Below are positions 25,847-37,541 of a stretch of 64,000 nucleotides of DNA, in pieces. Below the pieces are notes generated by a model. The model ran no database searches. It had not been told where the DNA came from and worked only from the letters and a program-made list of their open reading frames with translations. Numbering within the stretch: position 1 is the first letter of the stretch; the number at the start of each line of letters is the position of its first letter. The stretch lies in the NCBI GenBank assembly GCA_944989445.1, contig CALYLW010000053.1, forward strand, positions 522,501 to 586,500, in the 5' to 3' direction. Source of the DNA: Ampullaceana balthica (Eukaryota > Mollusca > Gastropoda > Lymnaeidae). Both the position numbers and the translations under genes were made by a program.

Positions 25847-27248
25847 GTCTAGCATAAAGCGCTGATTGTTAAAATAAAGATTTACATGCGGCCTTACTGT
25901 GTAGGAAGAAGCATAAAAAAAAGTAAGATGAATGTATAAAAATGTGTTGAATTTGAATTTTCAATATAATATAATTAAATTATGTTTATTTTGCACATCT
26001 TATCAGGTTTAAATTTTGTAATTTTTAAACAAATCTATTTTAATGATTAATTTGTAATTAATTCATTTTTGTGTGGAATTCTTGTTGCGACCAGTCTCTC
26101 TCACCCACACCCTGTGCGTGCCGCCACAAAATTTGAATTTTGGCCCCTGTCTTTGACAATTATAATTTTGACATTTGGCTGGACCCCTGTCTTTGACTAT
26201 TTTAATTTTGATACTTGGCTGGACCACTGTCTTTGACAATTATAATTTTGATGTTTGGCTGCCAAAAAGTTTAAACCTGACTATTCACTATTTAAGGATA
26301 CCAGTACCACTCATGACCAAAGTACACAACACGCTTATACTTATCGATCTTTAATTTTAACACTGCACACTATTTGTATAAAAAATTTTTCAAGCGTTAG
26401 ATTTTAATTTTAAATTCCCTCCCTTAGGGATTCTTACAAAATATGCTAAATTGATTAATAAAATTCTATATAGCTTTAGCTCTTCAATAACGCCATTGTG
26501 AGCTGTGACAATTAAACACTAAGTTGCACTCGGTGAGTGTAAAATTCAGCCAAGAGCTCAAGAGCAGAATTTTGAAAATGCCATACACTAACTGTGAAAT
26601 GGGTATTGTTACTTTGCACAGCTAGAAAATTATAGTAATTGTATAATAAAATTACTATTGTAATGTATACATTTGTAGTGTACAAAAAAAAATAATAACT
26701 CGGGTGTGATTCATATTGAAATAATTTGATTTGATTTTCTTGTGAACGGTTAAATAAAATTAAACGGTACTTAACTACCATGCTTTCTGGATCAATCTTT
26801 TGTGTAGCCTAGGCCCTGCTAACAATGTTTTCCATTTTTATTACACGCTTTTATTTAAGTCACATTGTATGTTGTATCCATCCATCCATCCTTCCTTCAA
26901 AACTTGAAACGTAAAAATTATACCACTTCTGATGGTCCTAGAGATCTAAAAATTTTACCACAGATAGATCTTGGATGACAATGCATTGTTTCAAAATTTC
27001 AGATCGATCGAATGTACCGTATTGAAATTATTGCATTTTTAGTTTATCTATAGTCTATATATAAGCATCGGTACCCGTCTGCTTTGTTGACATCCATGAG
27101 TTCACCACGTGAACACATCACCGTGGTATACAACGTTGGGCGGGCGCTTATGGGGTGTTTGGTATAAAAAAAATAGTGGTAAAAAAGTTGTGTGGGCTTC
27201 AGACGTGAATTTTAAAGAGTTTTTATTATAAGTTTTAAAAAAATAGCT
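25847..27248. other. gene-free stretch with old repeats
   Basis: No gene is seen. At about 26110-26260 a ~50-base unit (TTTGGCTGGACCCCTGTCTT) is repeated three times in tandem. At 26930-27065 the words CAGATCGATCGAATGTACCG and ATTGCATTTTTAGTTTATC look like the reverse of the TAAATCC-type MITE. Confidence 0.5.
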
Positions 27249-27440
27249 GTAAAAACAAAGTTTTTGACTATAAATCCCTTATATATGAGACATAACTAAA
27301 AGTAGTGATTATGTTAAAAGCGTGTCCTTTTAAAAAAAAAGATTTTTTAAATATTACTTATTCAAGATGATTGTCGCACGCATAAAAATTGGTTACAGCG
27401 ATGTCAGTTATCCGCTAGTCTATACTATAACTATATAATG
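27249..27440 (+). mobile_element. truncated TAAATCC-type MITE
   Basis: It starts GTAAAAACAAAGTTTTTGAC then TATAAATCCCTTATATATGA, identical in arrangement to the copy at 51951. The right half is missing. Confidence 0.6.
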
Positions 27441-27974
27441 ATGCATCTACTCAAATTCAGTGGGGTGTCATCCCTTGGATAGTGTCTCCTGGTGCGGTAC
27501 GCATCTCCTGCACCATCATCTACGCCAGTGCTTCTCAAAGTGGTGGTCCGCGGACCGGTGCCGGTCCGTGAGCCATTAGCCGCCGGTCCCAGGAAGGAAT
27601 CAGAAAGGAAAGAAAAATCTAATTATAATTCTCCATTTGCAACCATTAATACTAACTAATCCTATAAACTGTGTCAATTTTTCGACACAAGCACATAAAA
27701 TGAAACAAATAATTTAAAATAAATTTATAAAATTTTAATAAAATTTAGGATGTAGACATCCTTATACTTTTATTGATACTTCATTACATACTAATACAAC
27801 GAGCTTTCAAATATTCAAGCAAGGCAGTTCACGATTACGTTGTTGGCAAATGTCAGATAAAATTTAAATATTATTTTGGAGTGTATACGGATGGTCATGG
27901 TGTTGCGGTCATGACTGGGCGGCGTTGTGGAATTATCACGATATAGGAATCAGCACCAGTTTTGTTCACTGTGA

Positions 27975-28567
27975 AAGTTTCGCCACCAAGCAAATTTCAA
28001 CACAAACGGCTTTTACTGCATGCTGATGTGCATTGGTTGTCTTGGGGAAAAATAATGTCGAGAGTTTTTGATTTGCGAAGAGAGCTCGACCAATTTCTTC
28101 GGTAGAAAATACCGGATTGGTCTCAACTATTTTGAAATGTGAATTGGACAGCCAAGTTGGCTGGCGTGACTGATATCTTTGCCATTTTAATGAGCGCAAT
28201 ATCTCCATGTAAGGATGCATGGCTTCATGCCTTGCAATGGCAGACAAGAAAGCAAGCGGCATGGAAGAAGCGAGTATGAGCAGATTATTTGGATATGTTT
28301 CCCAATTCGACAAAAATTACAGATAATGGAGATGAAGAGTTTGATGTGCTATTTCTATCTCTACAAAAAGTCATCATTGAGTACTTTACAAAATTTATCG
28401 ACCGTTTCGAATTCTACTTTCCCTCGTTTAGGTACTGGATGAATACGCAATCAATGTATTCCATCGAAGGTTCATTTGGGAGATAAATTGCTAGAGTTAA
28501 TTGTGGATGAAGGATTCAAAATGAATGTTGGAACTGTGACCTCTCTTGCATCCTTTTTGGATTCACA
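27975..28567 (+). pseudogene. hAT (ZBED5/GTF2IRD2-like) transposase remnant, first part
   Basis: In the + frames I read LLLHADVHWLSWGKIM, then VFDLRRELDQFL, then WTAKLAGVTDIFAIL, then FDVLFLSLQKVIIEYFTKF, in the order of the hAT catalytic-to-insertion region. Several frame changes and stops break it. The reading frame is cut at 28570 by the PIF-like insertion, and the next conserved word (VEYPELAEIS) resumes at 34050. The longer open frame on the opposite strand here is only its antisense shadow. Confidence 0.75.
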
Positions 28568-29763
28568 TAAGGGGCCATCCATATATCAAATAGTACGTAC
28601 GCAAGGAGGGGGTCTTAAATTTACGGCATTTTGCGTACGGAGGGGGGAGGGGTTGTCTCTACTGAATGTGTACGTACGCACAACAAATTTAATTTGCATA
28701 ATACTAAGCATAGTAACGTAAACCGCTCTGGCTGCAAACGGCATTCGAGACCGACTGAGTCAAGACTGATAAGCAATAATGTTATATAATTTATTGCAAA
28801 CAAAATTGTGAACTTTTAATTGCTGGGAAGTAATTAACATTTGATTCAGACCAAACGTTTACACATCATTAAAATATATCCGTCGGGTTTATATTTACAT
28901 TTCTTGAAATTAGCTGAAGTTTCTTTTTCGCCCACCGGTGCCTATTAGTATTAGCTGTTATAAACACACAACGGGACGGCGATTTCACGCACCTGGGGGG
29001 GGGGTCTATATTTGTGACGATGTGTGACTTGTGGGGGGTGCTAGAGACATGTGACGTCACGTCAAAACGAGCAACATTAAATAAAAGTTCCACTTAAATA
29101 TTTTATTTGTTACATGGTGTTTTACATGACTTCACACGTGTTACGATATTAGAATGCAGGCCTACACTAAATAAATACTTAAATGACAAAAAGTGATTTT
29201 AAACATGCTCTTTTTCAAATAAAATACAGCTTTTATGGGGGGGGGGCGAAAAGCTTTGTGACGTCATCTTGGAGGGGGTGGTCTAAGATTTTGTGACGAC
29301 CCTTTACGAGGGGGGAGGGGGGAATGAAAAATCTGCCAAAATCGCGTGACGTCATTTATGGACAGCCCTCCGGGGCTGTCCGTAAATAACATTTCGCACC
29401 TAGAGGGGCGAGGGGATCGACCATTTGTGACGAAGGGGAGGGGTAGTATAAGAAATGTCAGGTCACATCAAAACACGTAACTTAAAATAAAAGTTGTACT
29501 TAAAATTAAAAATTTGTCTGTTTAAAATTTATTTAATGACGTTTTACATTGGCTTCGCGCGTGTTACGATCAGTGGCGGATTTAGCTATAGGGCAGGGGG
29601 GTCGGCTTGCCCCCCCCCCGCGCCCCTGCTGGGTCTAAAATGGCGCCCCCTAAAAGACGCCCTCGATGAACACTAAAATGGTGTCACTAGAGCAGAAAAA
29701 AAATTGCTAAACACGAAACTTCTAATCAAAACCAAAATGCTTGCTAAATATCGTATTTCAAAT

Positions 29764-31535
29764 GATGAAACTAATATCTGGTTTAAATCTCGCATCTGAG
29801 TTATCGGCGACAATTGATAAGGAAGTTAATTCTGCACAATTAGTTGCTTTAATTATTGATTCAACCATTAATATATCTAGAATTGATCAGATGTCAGTTT
29901 CTTTACGTTAATTTTTTTAAATCAGGACATGTTGTGGAAAGATTTATAATTTATAGGCTTTTATACTTTAGTAAACAGCGGTTGGATAGTGAAGTCAATA
30001 GTGCGCTCGCCTCACAAGCTGAGGGGCGTGGGATCTAGCCTACGTTAAAGCCACAATAAAAATGGAATGATTAACGCTAAGAGAGTCCTCCACTGACCTG
30101 GAAGGGAGAGAGGGTGCCCACCAAGGTCTACCAAGTCCCACCCCTAGTAAGTTCAAATGGAAACATTAGGAGCTCCTACGACCACCGGTTATGAGCCTTA
30201 TTTTAAAAAAAAATTAAAATAAGCTTCCGCATTTGCTGAGAAGATTTTAACGGTACTACAAAAGCGAAACCTTGATTTCACAATCTGTCGAGGACAGGCA
30301 TACTCTGGAATTAAGAGTGCCCTTCAAACACAAATGAAGAAACTTTCACCCAATTGTTGTGCCCATGTTTTTGAATTTGGTTACTATCGAAGCAATGTCT
30401 GTAACACTGATGTACAGTTGGTTTTCGGCACAGCTTTAAGGTTGTATGCCATCCTTACGTCTAGTTTACCACGTCTACATACACTTAAAGAACACCAGAA
30501 ATCTCAATATGAATCAACAGTAGATACTCTGAAACGACTTTCTGATACAAGATGTGCAAGGCGTAAGCATGCAGTTCATTCAGTTGTTGGATCATTCTCT
30601 GCTATTCTAGCCACACTTGATTCAGGGAAATCAACAGAATATAAAGGAAGTGTCAAAGCAGAAGCTATGGGAAAATCTGTTTTAATAACAAAAATATTCT
30701 TTTGTTTTTCTGATGCTATTTGTACAAAAGTTATCTTCGTCTTATCAAACTACTTTCAACGCCTTTGAAAAAACAATTGATCGATGTTGGAAGAAATAAG
30801 TTTATTGAAATGAGAAGCCATGAAGCTTTTGAAATTTTGAATGTAGATGTCAAATCATTTATTAACGAAAATTGTTCCTAACTAGATGTTAAAACAGAAT
30901 TTAAAGAAAAGCGAATTGGAAAAAAGAAAAGTATTGTAGGCGAACTTAGCAGAGATAAAATGGCTGATGGTCCAACTACACGCTTTAAATCTGAAAACGT
31001 ACTTCATTATCATGGATACACTTGTAACACAAATAGATGATCGATTTAATGACTTTTGGAGCACAGTTACTTATTTCTATTGTATTGATCCATCACACAT
31101 GTCGGAAGAAAATAAAGATTATTTTACAGTTTATGCAAAATTTACAAACACGAAATTAACATTGAAGAAGCAATCGTAGAATATGATACTTTCAAAGATT
31201 TGTATGCAATAATATATTCCACACTATCTAGTGAACTATAACTTAAAAAGGTTCAGCCATTCTTGACTGAAATAAATGGCATCAGGTATACCTAATTTGT
31301 CAATACTCTATAAAATTTACATGACTCTTCCTGTTAGCAGTGCTACTGCTGAAAGAAGTTTCAGTAGATTGAAACTCATCAAAAATTATTTGCGCTCAAC
31401 AATGACAAAAGAACGTATGTCTTGATTGGCATTAATTTCAACTGAACGTGATCTAGCTGAGAACGTTGACTTTGAATCAACGATAAAAATAAATCGTTTT
31501 GCTTCAATAAGATCACGTAGAAAGCAATTTATATA
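29764..31535 (+). pseudogene. hAT transposase remnant of the TTF/ZMYM1 type
   Basis: Conserved words appear in the correct order on the + strand: LVALIIDSTINISRIDQ (29820s), SGHVVERFI (29930s), then after the SINE ICRGQAYSGI, PNCCAHVFEFGY, FGTALRLYAIL and RLSDTRCARRKHAV (30270-30570). The C-terminal dimerisation block LPVSSATAERSFSRLKLIKN lies at about 31327-31386, continuing to a stop at 31535. Frame changes, an in-frame TGA near 31422 and the SINE insertion make it inactive. The longest open piece is 30334-30768. Confidence 0.85.
29950..30235 (+). repeat. tRNA-derived SINE
   Basis: A-box-like TAGTGAAG/TAGTGCGCTCG and B-box-like GGGATCTAGCC sequences are followed by a body and an A-rich end (TTTAAAAAAAAATTAAAATA). 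It interrupts the hAT transposase between the words VVERFI and ICRGQ, so it is younger than that element. Confidence 0.6.
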
Positions 31536-31551
31536 GTGCTCAGGGCTCTAT

Positions 31552-31720
31552 CTTATCTGTTACAGACGCTCCTTCTATACAGAAGACTTGTGCGTCCTAT
31601 GCTTATCCATGGTTTGTGTTTAGTCATGCATTCTTATTAGAGTTTTAAATGTTTATTTAAGGAACTTATAATCGTTGTTTGTGTAAAGTTCATTGATTTT
31701 CCCAAAGCTTGATGCTCAAA
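31552..31720 (-). mobile_element. 5'-truncated LINE 3' end
   Basis: GACGCTCCTTCTATACAGAA (from 31565) and the following TTATCCATGG match the 3' end of the LINE at 44166 in the same orientation. The double hairpin (31565-31596) is perfectly paired in both stems. Homology continues to a GAGTTTTAAA word and then fades. Confidence 0.75.
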
Positions 31721-32017
31721 CTTCCAGTGATAAATTATCTTTTTTTTAAATTCTGAAGTAAATTGTTTAGTTTATTTATAAGCATAATATTATTAGCACT
31801 CTTTGTGTGTGTGTGTTACTAATCCTGACCAATCCGCTCCACCAAGTGTCCTTGTTTTTCATTAGTTGTAGCATCAGATTAACTGGTCTTAAACTGAACT
31901 ATTTAAATTTTGTCAGCTAAAATTCTCATTTCATTCTTTCAGATAGAAAACTATTACAAGAACTAAAAACAGTAGCTCTTAAAATTTTATTGGTAATAAA
32001 AAAAACGTTAAAAAAAC

Positions 32018-32503
32018 AACAAGTTTTTGGCTATAAATCTTTTATGTACGAGAAATAACTAAAGGAATGTTTATTATAATACGCAGCGCAAGACAATCCA
32101 AAAATACAAAATGTTTGTTATGTGTCGCAAAACATGTTTAATATAATGCGCACCGATCAGGAATATGTTTTTAAAAAGTATTGTCAATAAAATACGCACC
32201 TTATTGTGCGACAGAAAGGATGTTCAATATAATATGCACCGCGACACTTTATCTAAAAAAATAACATGATACAAAGCGATAAATAAAATAATACAAAATT
32301 CAATAATTTAATTACAGTACATGCGATCGATATGAAATTTTGACACATCGTTTTTATCGTTGGCACAAAACTGCCTGCAAAATTTCAGCTCGCTAACTTA
32401 CGAGGAAGTGTGTTAAAAATCGATCCAAAGTTTTGCGACAAGCAAGCAAGCAAACAAGAGCTCAAACAAACAAGACACCACGAGTTAATATAAAGGATTT
32501 AAA
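32018..32503 (+). mobile_element. TAAATCC-type MITE
   Basis: It starts AAGTTTTTGGCTATAAATC and ends CACGAGTTAATATAAAGG then ATTTAAA; the ends are inverted (TAAATCCTTTATAT). Internal landmarks ACGCAGCGCAAGACAATCC, AATATAATGCGCACC and GATCGATATGAAATTTTGA are shared with the copies at 40054, 40541 and 54871. It has no coding. Confidence 0.8.
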
Positions 32504-34049
32504 AATAAGTTGTTCTCTTTGCAACTAAGTTCATAATATGCTGTCATCTTTTTATACTACATATGATATATGCATATAATATGCATATGATAAATGATTT
32601 CTTTAATTATTTAGGACTTTTATTATTTATTAACATTTTTTAAAATTATATTTCATTTTCATTTGTGACCTGAATATAAAGCAATTGTTTATATATTGAA
32701 GAGATTCATTTCAATGGTTTGATGTAAACAAAAAGAATGTTAAATAATGTACTTTGAATGATCAACGCAGCATTTATTATTTAACACTTAGTTATTTGTT
32801 TGAGTTACTGTCACTGCAATTTATGGCAAGCTGAACAAACTGATGGGTCATCTTGCAGATAGTACAACAAACTATTGGAGGCCTATAAAAAAAATTAACC
32901 AAACTCTACCTCATTATCAAAACATAATAAGTTTATAGTCTTTGGGCTATGAACTTATTATGTTGAGATTCTACGTTAAAGTCTGCTAGGATATTCAGCA
33001 ATTGAAAGTGAACACAAAGGATTATGAAAAATTTTGATTTTGTCACAAATAACAGCTCCCAAATTAACTACCATTTTCATAAATTCAATTGATTAACCAA
33101 ATCTACTTAAGACTAGATGTTTCTTTTTGTCTAGTATTTGCCACAGGGGAACTCTGAAAATGTATGTAACATAAACAACACACCTTAGATTTCATATTTG
33201 AGTCTGCAGCAGTCTCTTAAGATGAAAACTTATAAAGTAAATCTCAAGTGAGCAGAAATGTTTTTATCAACATAAAATATAGTTATAAGAGTGAATCTCA
33301 TATCAAATTTCTAATCTTCATTGCAGAACGAGCAATTTAAACAAATGAATTTTATTTCAATTTCAGCACCTAGAAATATTTGTACTTAAAGTGAATGAAT
33401 AAAAAAAAATTGCGGCGCCCCCTGAAATTCTCCTGGCCCCCCCCCACGCAGGCAAACCTAAATCCGCCACTGGTTACGATATTAAAGTGCAGCCTTACAC
33501 TAAATACATACTTAAATGACAAAAGTGATTTGAAACATGCTAATTTTTAAATTAAAAAAAAATTTTTTTTGGGGGGGAATGGGCATTTTTGTGACGTAAT
33601 ATTGGAAAAGAGGGGGGGGGGTCTAACTTTTAGTGAAGACGCGTGTCGTTGGGGGGGGGGTGTGAAAAATCGGCCATAATCGCGGGAGGTCATTAATGGA
33701 CGGTTCCAAAGCTTTGCGCCCCCCCCCCGAAAAAATCCGCATTTTCAAATATTTTAGTGCGCAATTTTGATGTGCGTCACATTTCTTAAACACCCCCCCT
33801 CGTCACAAACGCGCGACCCCACCCCCTTTTTAGGCGTGTGATGTCATTTATGGGTGGCTTCAAAGAGTAAAACCAATATCTTCTGACTCTGGCTTACTTT
33901 ATTTTTTTTTCAAAAGGTCGGGGGGGGGTTGCGCGAATTTGTACGTACGCATGGGGGGTGGTCCCAAAAATGTACGGGATGCAACGGGGGGGGGGAGGGG
34001 GTAAAAAAATACGAATTTTGTGCGTACGTAACATATGGATGGCCCCTAA

Positions 34050-34110
34050 GTGTAGAATATCCTGAACTTGCCGAAATCTCTTTCATTTTCTATCTGAGAC
34101 TGGTTTTTCA
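34050..34110 (+). pseudogene. hAT transposase remnant, continuation after insertion
   Basis: VEYPELAEIS follows directly after the TAA target copy and corresponds to the conserved EYPEL segment near the C-terminus of this hAT family. Together with 27975-28567 it shows that one coding region was split by the 5.5-kb insertion. Confidence 0.7.
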
Positions 34111-35203
34111 AGATAAATTACAACCAAAAAAAAAGGGGAGGGGGTGTCTCAGCTGTTAGGTCCCTTTCGGGGAGGGGGCAGAATAGCTGAGGGGGTTTTC
34201 CGGGAAGACCCATGAAGAGCACTATGCTCGGGGCTGCTGAATTTCTTCCACGTGTAGTAGTAGTAGCTGGAACAAGAAAACATTGAACACATATACTCGT
34301 CCAACGCTGTTGACCATGATTTCAAATTAGAGCACGAACCTCACATGACATTGATAAACAAGGACTTTGTTGAACTCACAGGCAATGAAAATGATTTCAA
34401 GCTCACTTCATTTAATCAAGTTTAGTGCGCTTTTTATGTTTGTAAATCACACATTTTTTTTTCTCTTCCGAATAATTAAGATTATAAAAGTTTATGTTGA
34501 TATTATTGTTACCCAAAAGTAGTGGATTCTAGCGAATTTAATATGCCCACAATGATTCAGCATTATCCGATTATCCCCAGGAGTTCATTTTTTTAATACC
34601 TCAAATGAGACAATTTACTGCTGTTGACCGACCCCTCGGTTAAACCGCCCGATACTGTAGCAATGTATTTTTCATTATTTTATAAACTCCACAAGAGAAA
34701 CTCAGAATGCAACAATTTAAACACGCTTCGTCAATTGGTGGCATTATATTTACAACTCTTTTGTGACCGACGTGAAATCATGACAATAAATATGTACGGA
34801 AAAAAAACAACATACAACACATCGTGAGCTTCGGAGTAAAAAGTTATGATAATAATTATTATTGGATATTTTATTAATGTCATAGTATTTTTCAGTCTTC
34901 AACTCGTACTCGTACTGTATTTTGTGACCCACAAGATGACATCCCTACTTTCCTGTACAAATGTGGGGTTCGTATAGTACTCGCCATATTCCTCTTCCAG
35001 CGCATACCAAATAATTTATAGAAGATATGAGATTTGATATCAATGTGGTAATTTTAGACCAAATGCCCTTGGCGTGCATATACTTAGCAGTAAAATTGTC
35101 ACTATAAGATGGAAATCAATTTGAGGAATCATCCTGTATCTATATATTCTAGGTCTATCAACCATGAAATGATCCATGTAATATCAATAGTCACACTCAC
35201 GAG

Positions 35204-36332
35204 CAGGCCCGGATTTAAGAGACCCAGGGCCCCTAGGCACTTTTTACTTTTGGGCCCCCCAACCATCTCGAAGCAATTTTGGAAATTTAGCAAATTAAAT
35301 TCTGCAGTACAAAACATATAATTTGTTTTGACTTTAGTGACTTTAATAAACATCAAAATAACATTCGTCTTCAGAGACATATCTCACTATGAAAGAAAAT
35401 TTATCTACATGAGAAATGTCCGGAGTAGAGTCCACAGAAATAGAGAAATATTTTGCTTTTTTTATTTTATCCCAGTCACGATTGTATTGTAATTATTTCT
35501 GTTTCTTCCTTTTCTGCCATTATATTATGTTATTCATCGCATATTTTTGACGAAACATATGATGTTGTGCCACGTCCTTTGTTACCGTGGCGTTTTATGT
35601 GGAAGTCCAGAAAAGGATCAAACTCAGCCAAAACTTCTATGGTCATAACACTGTTCCCACTGTTTTTTTTTAAAATCCAAATCAGAAAGTAGGCTCACAA
35701 CAGCCACAATGCGCCTCAAAACCTTTTCGGCGGCTCCCTGGCTTCCTATTCCCCGATATAACATTTTCCATTTCAATATATTGGTGACCAAAGGTATGCT
35801 GGTGAAATTGAAGAAGGCCATCTAGTTAAATGCATTAAAACGAACTTCATTGAAAGCTTTGGCAGGTCCCCATAAACTACCTGTGACATCTCCCTGGCCT
35901 CTGGTCAAGTCAGTCGACATTAAAAAATTGTTCTCCCGGTCCCTGTACTGTCAATTATCTGTAATCTGAAACCCAAATCGGGCGGTGTCTTGTCCTGTGT
36001 GTGGTATGGGTAGGGGGGAAGTCGGGGTCGTGCCGTTTTTACTGGTGGTGCAATCTGTCACACCCACCCTACGCCTTCTCCACAATATCGCAACAGCAGC
36101 TCAGAACGCGGCTTGCAATGACAAACCATCACAAACGAAACCCGTGCACTTGACTACTGGGCAGTGTATGCAAAATGTAGTAAAAATATTTATTATACTA
36201 TTATTTTCGATAAAGCTTTTTGATAATGAAGCCAGGCTTTTGGGCTTATGTAACGATTCCACCACCGGGGCCCCTTGGCTGGCTGGGGCCCTAGGCCCGG
36301 GCCTTGTGGGCCTAGGCGGAAATCCGGCCTTG
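35204..36332. mobile_element. 1.1-kb hAT-like element
   Basis: Ends CAGGCCCGGATTTAAG and GGAAATCCGGCCTTG are inverted with small differences. Flanks CTCACGAG (35196-35203) and CTCAAGAG (36333-36340) match at 7 of 8. Sub-terminal GGGCCCTAGGCCCGGGCC-like sequence is present at both ends. Open frames inside match nothing I know. Confidence 0.75.
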
Positions 36333-36639
36333 CTCAAGAGCTTGAAGGTTAATCACATCAAAGGGTTTTTGACATTACCGCTGCATTGTTCATTAGCTGT
36401 TTTGGTATGCCTTGGCAACTAACAAATTTTAAAAATTAATATATTTTATAAAACAAGCCGAATTCATACTTAATCTTATAGGGCTTTAGGCTTAGGCCAT
36501 GTAGGGGCTCATTTTGCTATCACGTCAGTACAGGGAAAATCACGTCAAAACGGGAAAAGAATGCACCGGTACCTGGTGAAATTGAAAAATTCCTGCCGGT
36601 CGTCAAATACGAAAAAGTTTGAGAAGCACTGGCTTACAA

Positions 36640-36850
36640 TTTATTTAAGGACGTTTTACATAGCTTCACGCGTGTTACGATATTACAATGCAGACATACA
36701 CTAAATAAATACTTAAATGACAAAAAAGTGTTTTGAAACATACTAAATACTTATTTTCAAATAGAAAAAAGTTTGTTTTTTTAATTGTAACTTTTTGTGA
36801 CGAAAAGGATGAATCGGCCAAAATCGCATGACGTCATTTATGGATGGAGC
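36640..36850. mobile_element. partial PIF-like MITE
   Basis: TTTACATAGCTTCACGCGTG, GTTACGATATTAC and a terminal TGACGTCATTTATGGATGG match the family at 28980-29371 and 29376. Only one end is present because the hAT end at 36631 truncates it on the left. Confidence 0.65.
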
Positions 36851-37541
36851 ATAAAATTAATGAAAACATTGACATTGTCATCAAAGATTTTGGTACGTCA
36901 AAAAAGCAAATGCATTTTAATTTTAGATAAAAAAAAAGGAAAGCTCTTTAAATTATATTTTAATGTATTTATTCTTACTTTAATTGTTTCCATTGTCTAT
37001 ATAAGATGGAAACAATAGGTTTTCAAGTGCCATTTTCGTTAATTCGAGGACGGCTCCTATTCTGATCGTGCTTTCATAATCAGATTCTTAGTGCTTGGTG
37101 CAGAAAAATGTGACTGTCACTGGTAAGTAGTAAAAACATTTTTTCCCCTCAAAAACTATAATGAAGTTCGCACATTTTATTATTTTCTCGCTATTATTAT
37201 CCAATTACATAGCTATATTTAAAAAATGAAGTCAATCCGATCAGCGCTTAATGTTTAAAAATTTCCTCAAAATGAGGTATCCTTTGTGTGTTTTTTCCCG
37301 GGCTGGGAGGGATGACCCGGAAGTGACCTGCTTTGTTGTTTCTTAATGATTTTAAAGGGCTTTGTCTTTATACTATTAAAAATGCATTTAGAATCCATTT
37401 GAATCGATTGTTTTTTAAATGCAATCTATTGATTTGGAGGGGGATTTTAGGAAAACAATGATTAATAAATGAAAATACACAACCAGCGCCATTTTAGAAA
37501 TTATAAATGTAGAATTAAACTCGCTTTTTATAAACGGTATA

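Larger units (their letters stand above)
29571..33472 (+). mobile_element. 3.9-kb hAT (ZMYM1-type) with perfect TSD
   Basis: The ends are CAGTGGCGGATTTAG and CTAAATCCGCCACTG, a perfect 15-base inverted repeat. Both flanks are GTTACGAT (29563-29570 and 33473-33480). It carries the transposase remnant at 29764-31535 and three younger insertions: a SINE (about 29950-30235), a LINE tail (31552-31720) and a MITE (32018-32503). Confidence 0.92.
29376..33705. mobile_element. inner PIF-like MITE split by a hAT
   Basis: It starts GGGCTGTCCGTAAATAAC and ends GGTCATTAATGGACGGTTCC. Removing 29571-33480 leaves about 0.4 kb, matching the related copies at about 28980-29371 and 36640-36850 (shared GTGTTACGATATT and ACTTAAATGACAAAA). 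The GTTACGAT target of the inserted hAT is part of this family sequence. Confidence 0.65.
28571..34046. mobile_element. PIF/ISL2EU-like element with TAA target duplication
   Basis: It has inverted ends GGGGCCATCCATAT and ATATGGATGGCCCC and is flanked by TAA on both sides (28568-28570, 34047-34049). Next to the ends are inverted GTACGTACGCA words and long G-runs. Related termini, GGGCCGTCCATAAATGACGTC, recur inside (29376, near 33700) and at 37542 and 39419. Three-base A/T targets suit PIF/Harbinger-type or ISL2EU elements; the superfamily is inference because no transposase is recognisable. Confidence 0.75.
27526..36631 (+). mobile_element. outermost hAT of a nested stack
   Basis: The left end CAGTGCTTCTCAAAGTGG and the right end AAAAAGTTTGAGAAGCACTG are the two ends of the family seen as MITEs at 1304 and 38504, in matching orientation. 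Removing the insertions at 28571-34046 and 35204-36332 leaves about 2.5 kb, the usual size of an autonomous hAT. Transposase remnants lie at 27975-28567 and 34050-34110. The 8-base flanks (ATCTACGC left, GCTTACAA right) do not match, and the right flank lies in a PIF-like repeat. The two ends could therefore belong to different insertions or have recombined. Confidence 0.65.

Noticed and set aside
27966..28313. Minus-strand open frame of 115 codons
   Set aside because: It is the antisense shadow of the + strand hAT transposase remnant, whose conserved words are readable on the other strand.
35985..36422. Open frame of 145 codons near the end of the 1.1-kb hAT
   Set aside because: It runs through the element's GC-rich terminal repeat and out of the element; no domain is recognisable.
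27518..36639. Target duplication for the outermost hAT
   Set aside because: The 8-base flanks ATCTACGC and GCTTACAA do not match, so I did not use a duplication to support this element.
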